Positions 34,016-45,674 are shown, counted from the first letter of the stretch. The stretch: 64,000 nucleotides of DNA from Rhypophila decipiens (GCA_033297075.1 MU858060.1:248001-312000), one strand, 5' to 3'. Numbers and translations are program-made. The notes: generated by a model not told the origin, from the letters alone.

Positions 34016-35274
34016 ATGGCGTCAACTCCAATGGACATTGATGAGACAAACTCGTCATCCGGCGCACCTGCGCTCAACATCACTCGCACTCTGACATCCA
34101 AAGTCAGCAGTGTGATATCAACTTTCCGGCCGACAAAGGTACGCCCACTCGACAATGGGGTAGTGTTGCGTGTCTGAGTCCTGGTTGCTGACTCTGATGC
34201 TCCCAGCACTTCCTGCGAGATGGCGCTAAAGGTTCCAGGCTCGTCCCGTCTGTGCTTTCGATCGACTTTGACGACCCTGGCGAGCTTTGCATGACTTCTG
34301 AGAGCGACGAGACGATTCAAATCTATAATGTAAAGGAGGGGCAACATGTTAAATCTCTATTGAGCAAGAAATACGGTGTCAAGCTAGCCAAGTTTACGCA
34401 CGCCAGCTCGAGTATCATATATGCCAGTACCAAACAGAATGGTAAACCTTTCTTCCATTGGCTCATTATTCTTTGCCAGTGAGACTTACCCAGAAGTTTA
34501 GATGCCATCCGATACCTAGCGACTCACGACAACTCGTTCATCCGCTATTTTGAAGGCCACGAAAAGTCTGTCACGGCCCTCGCGGTCCACCCAAGCAACG
34601 ATAACTTCATTTCCTGCAGCCTCGACGGTACCGTAAGATTATGGAACATTGGCACCAAGCAATGGACAACAAAAGTCAATGTCCCATTCCCGCGACTTGC
34701 TGCGTGGGACCCCTCGGGGATGGTGTTCGCCGTCGCATGCCCGAAGACTTCTCATGTTCTTTTCTTCGACTATAGGAATATTGAGAAGGGCCCCATCAGT
34801 GTTTGCGATGTGCTCAAGAAATGTGGTGGTGCGTTAATGCCCCGGCAACAATTCGCATTTAGCGGAGGCAACTCACTCCAGTTTTCCAATGATGGCAAGC
34901 ACCTGCTTTTGGGTTCGAGGTATCAGGGACACTTCCTTCTGGATGCACTAGATGGGTCCATAAAGGTATACCTAAAGACTCCCCCCGGTTCGATGTCTGG
35001 GCGTACGGCTCCAGGCGAGAGTGAGGCAGGTAAGTTGGAGTCGAGTGGTGACTGCTGCTTTTCCCCAGACGGACGTTATGTTCTCGGCGGCTCTAATAAG
35101 GGATTGCTGGTTTGGGATACGTTGGCGACTCCGGGAACGGACAAAACCCTCGAACCAACACTCGTTCTCGAGGATAAACGAGCGGCGGAGGTGGTTTCCT
35201 TCAACCCCCGGTTCAACATGATTGCCACTGCGGACGAAGAGCTCTTGTTCTGGTTGCCAGATTCCAATCTTTAG
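34016..35274 (+). CDS. SWD2: WD40 protein Swd2/WDR82 (COMPASS and 3'-end processing subunit)
   Basis: Swd2 is a nuclear beta-propeller shared by the Set1/COMPASS H3K4 methyltransferase and the cleavage/polyadenylation factor in yeast. Exons 34016-34138, 34207-34441 and 34502-35274 give 376 residues. The landmarks are family-specific: FLRDG near the start of repeat 1, SESDETIQIYNVKEG, LLSKKYGVKLAKFTHASSS, AIRYLATHDNSFIRYFEGH, NDNFISCSLDGTVRLWN and a final CCFSPDGRYVLGGSNKGLLVWD. Intron junctions fall between conserved blocks (K|HFLRDG, QN-D|AIRYL). A 39-nt stretch with perfect-looking splice sites at 35030-35068 is probably coding, because removing it would delete part of a WD repeat. Confidence 0.92.
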
Positions 35275-36195
35275 GCTCTAGTTGGCGTCGAACAATGACA
35301 CGGAACGGTAATGACATTGGGTCAGGAAAATAGAGGACACCAACAAGCGATTGTGTTTACCTATTTGCATTTTTAGGGGCCTGGATTAACGACATGGGAT
35401 AAGGTACATCATTACATGGTATGTAGACAAATGGATATCCTAGTTTCAGCATAGATACAAACCTGGTAAGGGGAAAATAATGATCCTCGTTTGAAATACG
35501 AGCTACTCGCTGAGAATTAAGTTCCCCTGGGCTCGCCTCAGAATACAATACACGCATGAAAGCCACAGCTTATTCTCCGTATTAACGATGGCATTCTATT
35601 CCGCAGTTTATACCCCATAGGCCAGTCAAGGCTAATACTACGGTATCTCGCACCGGCGATGATGGTCATTTAATAACTCAATGTGTCGTCCCACTTTGTT
35701 TGGCTCATGCTATGGGGTGCTGTTTAAGGAATTCAAGCTTGTCAATCGAAAGAATGTTATAACTTGGCCTTGGCCCCGCATCACGCCGCTCAACCCCACC
35801 AAAACTTCACACTCTGCTGCAAGCTCCAACCCGCACCATTTCGGGGACCAAAACTCCACACAACCTGTCACTGTCCCGCATCAGCTCAACGTCGACCGGA
35901 CAAGACCAACTTACACCAAGCCGACAGCACCTATAGAGCGAAGTATTCGTCGTCAATTAGCTCTAATACAACGAGGCCCGACACGCGATTCCAAAATTAG
36001 TTGGCAAAAGTCTTCATCATACCAGCTGAGAGAGCGTTTGACTTTTGCTCCTACGACGGACAGACCAGAACAGACCGACATCCGCCCGCTCTTTCGTTAC
36101 GAGAGTAAACATCAGCATACCTACTACCAAAGTTGGCACCCTCCTGTCATTACAGTCTCGACACTAGCCGCCTACCAATTGGTCCCGCAACAAAC
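35275..36195. other. Intergenic region between SWD2 and SRP9
   Basis: About 920 bp between same-strand genes. A long open frame on the plus strand at 35681-36247 overlaps the SRP9 start in another frame and has no recognised similarity. Confidence 0.45.
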
Positions 36196-36785
36196 ATGCC
36201 GTATTACACCAAGAGCGAAGACTGGCTCAAACAGTCGTCCCTCCTGATCGAGGCCAGACCAGCCACGGTATGTCTGTCGCAAACCTAAACAATCCGATTC
36301 CCTCTCGGTATATATATATCGCACCGTTCTATAACTAACCTCATCTCATCCCAATGAAAAAGACAAAAGTAACGACAACATACACCGTCAAGCCTCCTCG
36401 AAAAGAAGATTCAGAAGACGACGAAAAAACGAAGCCAACAACAACCACCACAACTACACCGAAAAAGTCCTACGGCCATCTAATCCTCAAAACCTACGAT
36501 CCCGCCAGCGGTACATGTCTCAAGTACCGAACCAGCAAAGCGGCCGAGGTATCGCGACTGATCCAGATGCTCGGCACGCTAGGGAAGAAGATGGCGGGTG
36601 TTCCTGAAGAGGATATCAAAGACGAGGTTATGGCCGATGCGCCCCCAGCCGCTGCTGCGGTAGCAGTTGAGGCGGCGGCCGGTTCGGGTGCCAGCACGCC
36701 TGCGCCTGGTGCTTCTGCCTCTGCGCCGGCGCCGGGCGGTGGTGGTGGAGGGGGCAAGGGAAAGAAGAAGAAGGGCAAGAGGTAG
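36196..36785 (+). CDS. SRP9: Signal recognition particle subunit SRP9 (Srp9-21 family)
   Basis: This cytosolic RNA-binding subunit of SRP forms the Alu-domain heterodimer with SRP14 that slows elongation during ER targeting. Exons 36196-36267 and 36363-36785 give 164 residues. The short first exon MPYYTKSEDWLKQSSLLIEARPAT carries the family N-terminus. Exon 2 resumes with TKVTTTYTV, then HLILKTYDPASGTCLKYRTSKAAEVSRLIQMLGTLG, the core beta-sheet and helix. The C-terminus is an extended Ala/Pro/Gly-rich linker ending in a Lys-rich GKGKKKKGKR, longer than in animal SRP9 but usual in filamentous fungi. The acceptor is an unusual AAAAAG. An in-frame ATG at 36354 just before it could mislead start prediction. 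Confidence 0.88.
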
Positions 36786-37501
36786 TCTCTTTGGCTATGT
36801 GGAGCTTGATAATCGAAGATGAGTGAGTGAGCATATCATGAGAACTACGGAGTACAGTCCGTGTGGCAAGTTGGAATACGAGGCTTTGCTTGGAACCACA
36901 ACCTATTACAAGCCAACGTTCATGAAAGGACACAATCGATAAAGCTCACCCAGTGCTTGTTATTTGCATGGCCTTTATTCACCTACTACATACGGCTATC
37001 TAGTAAAGGAAAAGCCTGAGGCAAAGCTAGGTCTACCTAGTGATACATAAATGATCCTATCCTGCCGGATAAAACACAAAAATGTGGAAGAGAAGAAACA
37101 TAAGAAACATATGAAGGCTTTCATTGTCCATCCATCCAACCGTTGCATCCATCATTTCCTCCATTAGTACCTGGCCAGTCATTCCCATCTGACCGACCTA
37201 TTTCCCAAAATGAATTAAATGGACAAAAGCCTTCCCAGAACGCCAATTACGCCCATGCCCAACCGATATGTACAAGGAGAGAATGTTGAGAGTGTATATG
37301 ATATCCAACACGAAGCGGTATCCTGCTCACCCGAGGCCAAAGGGGCCATGCTGGGATGAGTGACCAAGGGCTGTTGTTGGTCTTTTCTGCGTGCTGGGGT
37401 TTTGAGATGAAAATAAAAGGAAAATGTTGTGTACAAATGTGCATGCGGGACGGGTATTGAGATGAAAACAAGAACATAAAAAGACGAGTATCAGATGGCG
37501 T
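36786..37501. other. Convergent intergenic region SRP9 / RNR2
   Basis: About 715 bp. It contains TACGGAGTAC at 36846-36855. No gene is supported. Confidence 0.5.
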
Positions 37502-38902
37502 TTAAAAGTCGTCATCGAAGCTGAAGTCGCCTCCGTTCTCATTCTCGGCCTTGGGTTCCGCAGTTTCCTCGACGGGCTTCTTGGCGCTTTGCATAACACC
37601 GGCCTTCTGGTACTCGCCGACACGCTTCTCGAAGAAGTTGGTCTTGCCACCAAGAGAGATGTTCTCCATGAAGTCAAAGGGGTTGGTGACGCGGTACACC
37701 TTCTCGTTGCCAAGGGCAACCAAGAGGCGATCAGCAACGAACTCAATGTACTGCTTCATGAGCGTCGAGTTCATGCCGAGCAGAGCGCAAGGCAGGGCCT
37801 CAGTGAGGAACTCTTGCTCGATCTTGACAGCGTCGGTGATGATATCCTCGACAAGCTGCTTGCTGGGGCGGTTGTTGAGGTGGCAGAACAGCAAGCACGC
37901 GAAGTCGGTGTGCAGACCCTCGTCGCGAGAGATGAGCTCGTTGGAGAAGGTGAGGCCAGGCATCAGACCACGCTTCTTGAGCCAGAAGATGGAAGCGAAG
38001 GCACCGCTGAAGAAGATACCCTCGACGGCAGCGAAGGCAACAAGGCGCTGGGCAAAGGTGGACTCCTTGTCAGCAATCCATTTGAGAGCCCAGTCGGCCT
38101 TCTTCCGGATTGCGGGAATGGTGTCAATGGCATTGAAGAGATGGGTGCGCTGGGCAGTCTCCTTGATGTAAGTGTCGATGAGGAGAGAGTAGGTCTCAGA
38201 GTGGATATTCTCCATCATGATCTGGAAACCGTAGAAGCAGCGAGCTTCGGGGATCTGGACCTCTCCGCTGAAGCGCTCAACGAGGTTCTCGTTGACGATG
38301 CCATCAGAGGCGGCAAAGAAGGCGAGGATGTGGGAGATGAAGAACTTCTCGTCGTCGTTGAGCTTATTGTTCCAGTCATGGAGATCCTTGGACAGGTCGA
38401 TCTCCTCGGCAGTCCAGAAGGAAGCTTCGGCCTTCTTGTACATTTGCCAGATCTGTGTCGCGTTGTGTTAGTGGGGTCCACTTTACGCGTCTTTGGGAGC
38501 TGGGAGTCGCGTCACGAACCTCGTGATACTTGATAGGGAAGAGCACGAAGCGCTGAGGATTCTCTTGGAGAAGCGGCTCATCAATCTTCTCATTCTTGAC
38601 TGTGAACTCCTGTCCCTTCCTGCTGGCGACCTCAAAGGTCTTGGTCTCATTCTGTTTGGCATCCATCTCGGCCTCGAGTGCAGCGAGATCGTCTTCCAAG
38701 GGCTTGTTCTCTTTGTTGGCGGCAGAAAAGTCGATCTTCTTGACGGGAGATTCCATCTTCAGAGACTCAATGGCGGAGGCAGCCTAGAAACGCGCGAGTT
38801 AGCTTCGTCTGAGACAATTGGCGCGGTACGCTGGCAGGGCGACGCGGTTGTGGAGGGGCACTGCAAACTGACCTGTTTGGACGGTGTGAGTTGAACAGAC
38901 AT
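37502..38902 (-). CDS. RNR2: Ribonucleoside-diphosphate reductase small subunit (class Ia R2)
   Basis: R2 houses the di-iron/tyrosyl-radical cofactor needed for dNTP synthesis. Exons 38902-38873, 38783-38520 and 38452-37502 give 414 residues. Predicted iron ligands by alignment to mouse R2 are Asp148 (AASDGI), Glu179 and His182 (ENIHSE), then the FAAVEGIFF glutamate and the RDEGLH Glu/His pair. The radical tyrosine is Tyr186 in the ENIHSETY block. The C-terminal FSFDDDF corresponds to the R1-docking tail. All catalytic residues are present, so this is a true catalytic R2 rather than a yeast Rnr4-like paralogue. The unusually short first exon (10 codons) is followed by a 5'-end intron of 89 nt. 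ACGCGT boxes upstream suggest G1/S control by an MBF-type factor. Confidence 0.97.
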
Positions 38903-39113
38903 TATGATTGTGTGTACAAATGATTGAGACTCTGAATGCCCAAGCTGCGGCGAATAAAAGGAGAACAATTGACGCGGAAGGCCGTGTGCGAATGGATGAC
39001 GATGTCGGGGTGGTTCAAACAAAGAGAGGATAGGGGAAGGAGGATCTGGGAGTCGCGAATTCTTTAAATGCTACACGTCTGCACGTGGCCCCACCCGCTA
39101 AAATCTCGCGCGA

Positions 39114-39119
39114 ACGCGT
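39114..39119. promoter_or_regulatory. MluI cell-cycle box (MCB) upstream of RNR2
   Basis: ACGCGT lies about 215 bp upstream of the RNR2 ATG, within a cluster of further CGCG elements (39106-39126). MCB sites bound by Mbp1/Swi6-type factors drive S-phase transcription of RNR genes in yeasts; applying that here is inference. Confidence 0.5.
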
Positions 39120-39446
39120 TGACGCGCCCCCCGGTAAGCCGCCCAGGCTCCCAGCCGTTGGTACATGAATGGTGGGGCAGCTGCAAAACAGGGCACTCCC
39201 CTCCCTGGCTCGGTATTGGAGCTGGCAGGGCTTCAATACCTTGCACCAGCGTCAAAATCCAACCTGAAATCCACGTTCCTTGCTACCAGCCACCCATAAT
39301 GGTTTCTAAACATTGATAATAAACTCCACTTGATCCAGTAATCAACCCGGATTCCAAGAGGACCAAGACTCCCTTGCGCGGCTCTTCTCGGACTTTATCA
39401 GATCTCCCTCGATCTCCCTGGATCACCGACCCATGGTCCTAGCTCG

Positions 39447-39452
39447 ACGCGT
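39447..39452. promoter_or_regulatory. Second ACGCGT (MCB) site upstream of RNR2
   Basis: A second exact ACGCGT occurs about 545 bp upstream of the RNR2 start. On its own the hexamer could be chance, but it adds to the proximal cluster. Confidence 0.3.
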
Positions 39453-40672
39453 CTGTATCCAGATTTTCACCGCGTTCAACCCCGCCTCCTATCCACATGC
39501 TCTCCATGAGATGATGAGTGACCGGAGATGATCAGGTTCGGATACCAGGCTGTGCTGTACCGGTACTCCATGCTCCCGTTGTCCAGTCACCTAGTGATTC
39601 AATCCTCACGGTTCTTTGATGTTTGCATTAGCTGGTCACCGGTAATGCTGTTTGGCTTGCTTGGGACATAAGAACCGTACACCATCAATGACGGCATCGT
39701 CGGGATGGCCGGTCGCTGTCTTGACTGGCGGGAGGCACCTCTTTGATCTAATGACCTCGACGATGCAAAGATTATGCATCGCGATCACCGAAGTCTTCCT
39801 GCTGTGGAGTAGTCAAGATATTTGGTCCAGGCTGCCAGGCAGTCACACCGTCACACAAACAAAGCTTGCATACGATTTACCGTCGTAAATGCAGTATGAC
39901 CGACATCTGCAAGTAAGATATGCGCCGTTGCCGTTGCACCCACAAGGCCAACGTTTCAACCTAGAACTGGCTTCTCTACCAGGCGACGTTGGTTTTAAGG
40001 TGCTCCTAAGAAGTACTGTACGGGTTAGTTCCCAAGCTAACATCTGGCCATGCCTTAATGAAAACAGACTACATGCTTGAAATTAGGTTTACAGGTCTTA
40101 TATAAGCTCCCTTTCCATGGATATCTTTAATCCTCTAGATTTCCAACTTTAAAAGGAGGTACTTTGTATCCAAGAGTCATTGTAAAACGGTCATGTTATG
40201 TGTCACCCCTTTTATGCTCTATGTATACCAAGCGACGATGTTATTCACACACAGTCATATCCCTCTGAATAGGTGTAGAAAAGACTAAAGAATGTCCAAG
40301 AAAGAAACCAATCCCAGCTGCAAGATCCATCCAGTTTAGTAACGAAATCCAGTACGCCATCACGCCGCGCTTTCAGTTTTGCAATTTTCCCATGCGCCAT
40401 GCCCAGTGTACGATCAATCAGGGATATCCTTCGTCATTAACTTCCCAGGAAAACAACAAATCCCCACAATGTGGATGATTTCCCAGTCCAAACAAAAAAA
40501 CACGCGTGCCGCTCAATGATCCACCTGCCGCGTATATGCAAGTCATTAATCCGCATCCATGGAGGTTCTCGATATACGGCGTCACCCCCCCAATTCCCAG
40601 CCCTAGCTTGTTGCTGTTCCATTAAACCCCCAAAAGAGATACGTCAAGCAACCTCATCAAACAGTGTTGTTA

Positions 40673-41642
40673 TTACTTCCTCGACATCTTCTTCCCCTGA
40701 TTTTTACTGCCACCCCCGTTACCAGACGGGCCAATGTCCACCAGCCCCGTCTCGAGGTCTGGCTGCCTCTCACGTCCAGCTAACAGATAGCCACCCGTAC
40801 GTGCAGGGGCGGGCTTGGTCGGTGCCTGCTGGCTGCTCGGATTCTGCTGTCGTCCGGGGGCAATGTCTTGATTGAGCGCATTCGCGGTCACTCGATGTGG
40901 GCTTCCGCCTTCTGGGTCGCTAACATGACCGTCCCGGAGTGCCTTGGCCTTCTCGCTCAAGTACGTGTCTAGGAGCCAGGCGTTGCGGGTGTTGGCTCGG
41001 AAGAAGGCATCTCCAATATCGCCAAGCAATGGGATGAAACCAATGCCAAAGTCCAGCAGGACATTGGTCATCATTCTCGCCCGCAACATCGCCGGAAGAC
41101 CGCCGTCGATCTTAGCTGCGGCGTTAACCAGGGACATGGCCATCAGGATTTCGATGATATCGCCAACACTGATGAAAGAGAAAGAAAATCTGGTCAGCAA
41201 GCTTGATAATAACATGGTTTCACGAGCGGTGAAGATGACTTACATTGGTATCAGACCTATGATGGCCGACCAACCAAATCTGAAGCGTGTGCAACAAATG
41301 CGGAAGCCCTGATCCCACCGGTAGGCCTTCCTTCGGACCTTCTTCAAGATCTTTTGGTCATTTTGCGAGAGTTCCACGGGAACGCTTCGCTCGTGCTCTT
41401 TGTGCTTCACAACCTCGCCCTTTTTGTTGTAGACTGGTACCCTTTCGTAACGGATATTCTGAAGGCAAATTCGCGTGTTAGTCCCGCCTCTGCATACAAT
41501 GCAATGTAACTGTTGCTGTGCCGCTGTAGTGCACGGCGTAAAGGATTCGATTCAGACCTGCACTTACATCAGAATTGGGATTGTGCTTTGTTTTGTAATT
41601 GCCGAGGGCTTTCTTGCCCAGGATACTGACGACGGCGTTCAT
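40673..41642 (-). CDS. DUF4112 domain protein (predicted membrane protein)
   Basis: A fungal protein of unknown function with the DUF4112 domain. Exons 41642-41568, 41458-41244 and 41168-40673 give 261 residues. After a short basic N-terminus, the domain begins at RRKAYRWDQGFRICCTRFRFGWSAIIGLIPIVGD and continues through two or three hydrophobic stretches (VGDIIEILMAMSLV, TNVLLDFGIGFIPLLGDIGDAFF). The hallmark FRANTRNAWLLDTYL follows. The last 80 residues are Gln/Pro/Gly-rich and probably disordered. The repeated GD motifs within hydrophobic segments are typical of the family and suggest membrane association. No enzymatic role is known. Divergent from DCP2. Confidence 0.85.
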
Positions 41643-42853
41643 GTTTAGGATTCTTTTCGGTGTGGAAGTTGGTAAGTTGTCGGAAGAGATATTCGAGGTC
41701 ACCCGGCAGGCAGGATCAAGTCTGTTGGGTGGGACAGGAATCCGATTTATAGCAAATATTCTGGTCTTGGTTCGTGGTCTTCTTTTCGTCGTCGCGCAGT
41801 TGGCCAGAATAATTAAAAAGAAGGTTAATATGATGCTTCGTGTGGTGGACGGTTTATTGGCTGGGGCTGCTTTGTCCCTGTTTCAGGGCCCGCGCGCTCT
41901 CAGCTTAGCTCAGGGATGTTTCAGTGATTATAGGCCAGCCGGTCGTTTGTTCGGGTCTCGACAAAAGATGAAAGGCACAGAATAGATTTGGACTAAGCAG
42001 GGTGTCCGTTTATAGATCTGGAAACTCTCGATTGTTTTAATTCACAAAGAGGCCTTCAGGGAGCCTTGTCTGTGACAGCTTCAGCCAAAGCTGCCAAACG
42101 AAGGAGGGCTCCTATCTTGGCCCAGGGCCCAGAATTCTTGATTTGGCGCATCAAACCCGACGATGACGTCCCTCGGCAGGACCCGACTTTAGCGCCGAAC
42201 GGGAAAATTGCTGGACTATGCGTGGCTTTTTGCCTTCCGCTGCTACCCGCGAGGTCTCCGGATGCCACGCACAGCCGTCTGGGGTCCGTGAATTATGGAG
42301 CTTCTGCACCGCCACAGACCTTCAGCTCAGAATCAGATCACCCGCTTGCAACCTTGTGGCGTACTTTTCCTAGTATGGGTAGTGGGGAAGGGATTGTGGC
42401 ATCTGCTGGAGCTTGGGTGATGGACCTCATGTGGATCAATGAGTTGCATCCACGTCTCTCAACGACAGTCCTTCGCGCCTCGCAATTCGATTTCGATCCC
42501 GTCTGTCAGCAAGTCCGTACCATAGCGTCACTCCTGGATTCTCCGTGCACTCTTAACAAATCGATCGAGAAACTTCATCCGCGACCTTTTCTCTCACCGT
42601 GATAGCAACCCAACACCCACGCACCTTCATCCACACCTCCACCTGCGACCTGGGAACCCTCCCTCTCGATTGGAGCCTCCCAATCCTGAACCCTTTGCTA
42701 CCTTTGGTCTGGGCATACAGCACCTTCCCAACTGTCGGACCTCGACTCGCGACCATCAGTCGACGCCGCTTGATTGATATCAAGCTGTGCTACCTCGAGG
42801 TTGCTTACAACTACACAATATTCAAACAGTGGTGTTGGACATGTTGAGCTACA
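41643..42853. other. Divergent promoter region DUF4112 gene / DCP2
   Basis: About 1.2 kb. An ATG-started but unrecognised open frame near 42066-42602 probably is not a gene. The C/T-rich stretch 42600-42840 looks like the DCP2 leader. Confidence 0.5.
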
Positions 42854-43054
42854 ATGCCCGAACCAAGAATGCAACTAGAAGACTGTATGTACAATGCCGA
42901 TAAGCAAGCACCCTTTGGGCGCTTTCTTGTAAAGCATCTCGTCGTTACTGACCTTTTCTCTTCCTCCAGGGCTGGACGATCTATGCGTCCGGTTTATAAT
43001 AAACCTCCCAACAGAAGATCTGTCATCTGTCGCTCGCATCTGTTTCCAAGTTGA
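42841..43054 (+). promoter_or_regulatory. Upstream ORF overlapping the DCP2 start codon
   Basis: An ATG at 42841 lies 13 nt before the DCP2 ATG, in another frame. In the spliced message (intron 42885-42969 removed) it would run about 41 codons to a TGA at 43052-43054, overlapping the DCP2 start. The DCP2 ATG has A at -3 and the upstream one G at -3, so leaky scanning is possible. Whether transcripts include 42841 is not known. Confidence 0.35.
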
Positions 43055-45674
43055 AGAGGCGCAATGGTTTTACGAAGATTTTATCCGTCCCCTGGACCCG
43101 ACTCTCCCGTCCATGTCCCTTCGTAGCTTCTGCCTCCGTATATTCCAACATTGCCCACTGCTCGCCTCCTTCTCGGTCGAAAACCACATGCGCGCCTTTG
43201 AAGAATTCCTCCAATACAAGACAAGGATCCCCGTTCGAGGCGCCATCTTGCTGAACGAGGCCATGGACTCGACGGTCCTGGTCAAGGGCTGGAAAAAGAG
43301 TGCGAACTGGAGCTTCCCGAGGGGTAAAATCAACAAGGATGAAGACGATCTTGATTGCGCTATCCGAGAAGTCGAGGAGGAAACCGGCTTTAATATCAAG
43401 GAGGCTGGGTTGGTTCCCAAAGATGATGAAGTGAAGTATATTGAGATCTCCATGAGAGACCAACAAATCCGTCTCTACGTCTTCCGAAATATCCCCATGG
43501 ACACTGTCTTCCAGCCAAAGACCCGAAAGGAAATCAGCGCAATTGAATGGTACAAGTTATCCGACTTGCCAGCATTTCGGAAAAAGGGAAATCGCCTTGA
43601 AGATGCGGCCGCCGCGACCAATGCGAACAAATTCTACATGGTGGCTCCATTTCTTGTCCCGCTGAAGAAATGGGTCGTGCAGCAGAAGAAGAAGGATGCT
43701 GCTCGCGGGGCTCACCTGCCGGTCCACCTTCCCATCGAAGAGGTGCTGACGGAAGACGACATCGGGTCACAAACCGATACTCAGCCCCAGCCAAGGGCGC
43801 GGGACAGTATTCCAGCAATCGAGACGCTGGAGGGTGCTACGAGCGAGTTGAAGCGCCTGCTCAAGGTTCAGCCACCCACACAGGGTGTCCAGCTGGGCTC
43901 TTTGGCTACTCCAAACCCGGACAAGGGAGAAGCGCTGATGGCAATGCTGCGAAAGGCGAGCGCGAATCCTCCGGTCCAGCCCACTGGACAACCTACTGGA
44001 CAACCCAAGCACCTACAACAACCCCAGCCGTTTCAAGATCAGATTCCTCATACTCCGCTCGATCATATTTATACAAACCCTCCGGAGCCCAACACGCCCC
44101 ATTTTCACCACGCCGCAAATCGACTTCCCACTCACAATGCGCAGCCGCCGCCAAACTATCCATATGCAGCAGGTAGAGCCCATGGGACACAGATGCAGCA
44201 GCAGCAGCACTTCAACTATCCTGCTTCTTATCTTCAGGGACAACCACCACAAGGGCGAGTACCAAGCTACAGCCCAGGTATGAACCCAATGTACCAGCAT
44301 CAACAGTTACGGAAGGAACCTATTCTTTTGCATCCACAGCCTTTGCCGCCCCAGGTACAGCAATCAATTCTTACCCGAGGTATTCTCCCAACTCCTGGCC
44401 TTCCAGAGACCGGTGCTCAGAGTGGCTTGCAGGCCCATCAAGCTAGCCTTCTGCAAGCGTTTGTCACCCCTAAGCCAGTGCCCTTATCGGTTCAGCAGCA
44501 AGGGGGCAACCTGGTCCACGAAATGACAAGTCAGAAACAGTCATTACTCAATGCATTCAAAACAGATGGCCGAGTGAATAACGACTCCGGTGGACTTTCT
44601 CGGAACGATGACATGCGGCAGTCTGCTAATCAGACCGCCAGTCAAGCTCAAGGGAGTCCACATGGCTGGGCCAATGCGGCAGCTTTACAGGCTACAAATC
44701 CTGCAGCGCGGTACCTACCACAGAACGCAAGTGTCCCATTACAGCAGCAAGCGTCCAATGTTGGACCTCATGGTGTTGCTTCCACGCTGCCCCAAGCAAG
44801 CGTATCTGGCAACAGACCAGGCCAAGCCACAGACCAGCAACGGACATCATTGCTGGACATGTTCAAGAAGACTGCTCCGATTTCTCCCCCAAGCAGCACG
44901 TCGACGGCTGTCCCCAGTCAACCCATGGAAAATCCGATTTTTGCCAGGAACCATAATAACACGCGCGGGGGGTCCGCGGCGGATAATAACACCGACATGC
45001 TGACACAAAAGAATCCAGAGGTCAATCTGCCATATAGGCCAGTTCAGATTCTAGCCCGGCCAAAGCAAGGTGAGTCTGTGCCACACCCGGGCTCAGAGAG
45101 TCCGGCTCAGCACGGAACAAAGCAGCATGTCAGTTTGCCGTCTCCCAAAGTGCAGTCATCGCTCCTTGCGGATAGCCTAAGGGAGAGCTTCAGTAGCAAC
45201 CAGCAGTCTCCGAGGCTCTATCAGCCGCCACCATCGAGTGGCAGTCCCTATGGCTCTTTTGCTCAGCCGCAAGCGAGTCCGCTTGGAACTTCACCCTCGA
45301 CGCAACAGACTCGCCGGCAAGATGCAAATCCAGAGCAAAGACAGAGGCTACTATCTCTTTTTGGAAAATCAATCCAACAAGACCACCAAAACAGCTCCCC
45401 TGCTGAATTCGAGGATAAGGTTGCTGGGAAGATGAAGGAGACTGTCGGCTTTGATCAAATGCGATCTGGAACGCCTAGATCGCGAGTCGCCTCGCTCGCT
45501 TCGTCGTCTGTGACGGTTGGTGGTAGTGTGGGAGGTGTTGCTATGGAGAAGGCCCCTTCGCTCGGGAGTGGGAGTAAGTCAAGCTCTAGGCGGGGGAGTC
45601 AAACTCCCATCTCACCGGCGAATAGGGATTTTCTGTTGAATTTCCTCCAGAACGTTTCGAGTACTGGCCGGTGA
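42854..45674 (+). CDS. DCP2: mRNA-decapping enzyme Dcp2 (Nudix hydrolase)
   Basis: Dcp2 hydrolyses the 5' cap to m7GDP, committing mRNA to 5'-3' decay in the cytoplasm and P-bodies. Exons 42854-42884 and 42970-45674 give 911 residues. The N-terminal regulatory domain (LDDLCVRFIINLPTEDL..., QWFYEDFIRP) binds Dcp1. The Nudix domain follows with GWKKSANWSFPRGKINKDE, and the 23-residue Nudix box is at 129-151 with catalytic Glu147/Glu148. Box B is near FYMVAPFLVPLKKWV. The remaining ~650 residues are Gln/Pro/Ser-rich and disordered but carry a series of short leucine-rich helical motifs (for example SLLDMFKK, LLSLFGK, FLLNFLQNV), resembling the Edc3-binding motifs of fission-yeast Dcp2. Only 31 nt of coding sequence precede the single intron. 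Confidence 0.96.

Larger units (their letters stand above)
38903..40672. other. 1.77-kb interval upstream of RNR2 and downstream of the DUF4112 gene
   Basis: Apart from the MCB-rich RNR2 promoter (about 38903-39460), I see no supported gene or RNA. The remainder is presumably the DUF4112 3' flank and spacer. Confidence 0.5.

Noticed and set aside
35030..35068. Possible 39-nt intron in SWD2 (GTAAGT ... CCCCAG)
   Set aside because: It is shorter than any other intron here, and removal would cut the conserved CCFSPDG of a WD repeat. Kept as coding.
35681..36247. 188-codon frame upstream of SRP9
   Set aside because: It overlaps the SRP9 first exon in a different frame. The Thr/Pro/His-rich translation looks like leader sequence.
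37589..38533. 314-codon plus-strand open frame opposite RNR2
   Set aside because: Antisense to the strongly codon-biased R2 gene, with no family resemblance.
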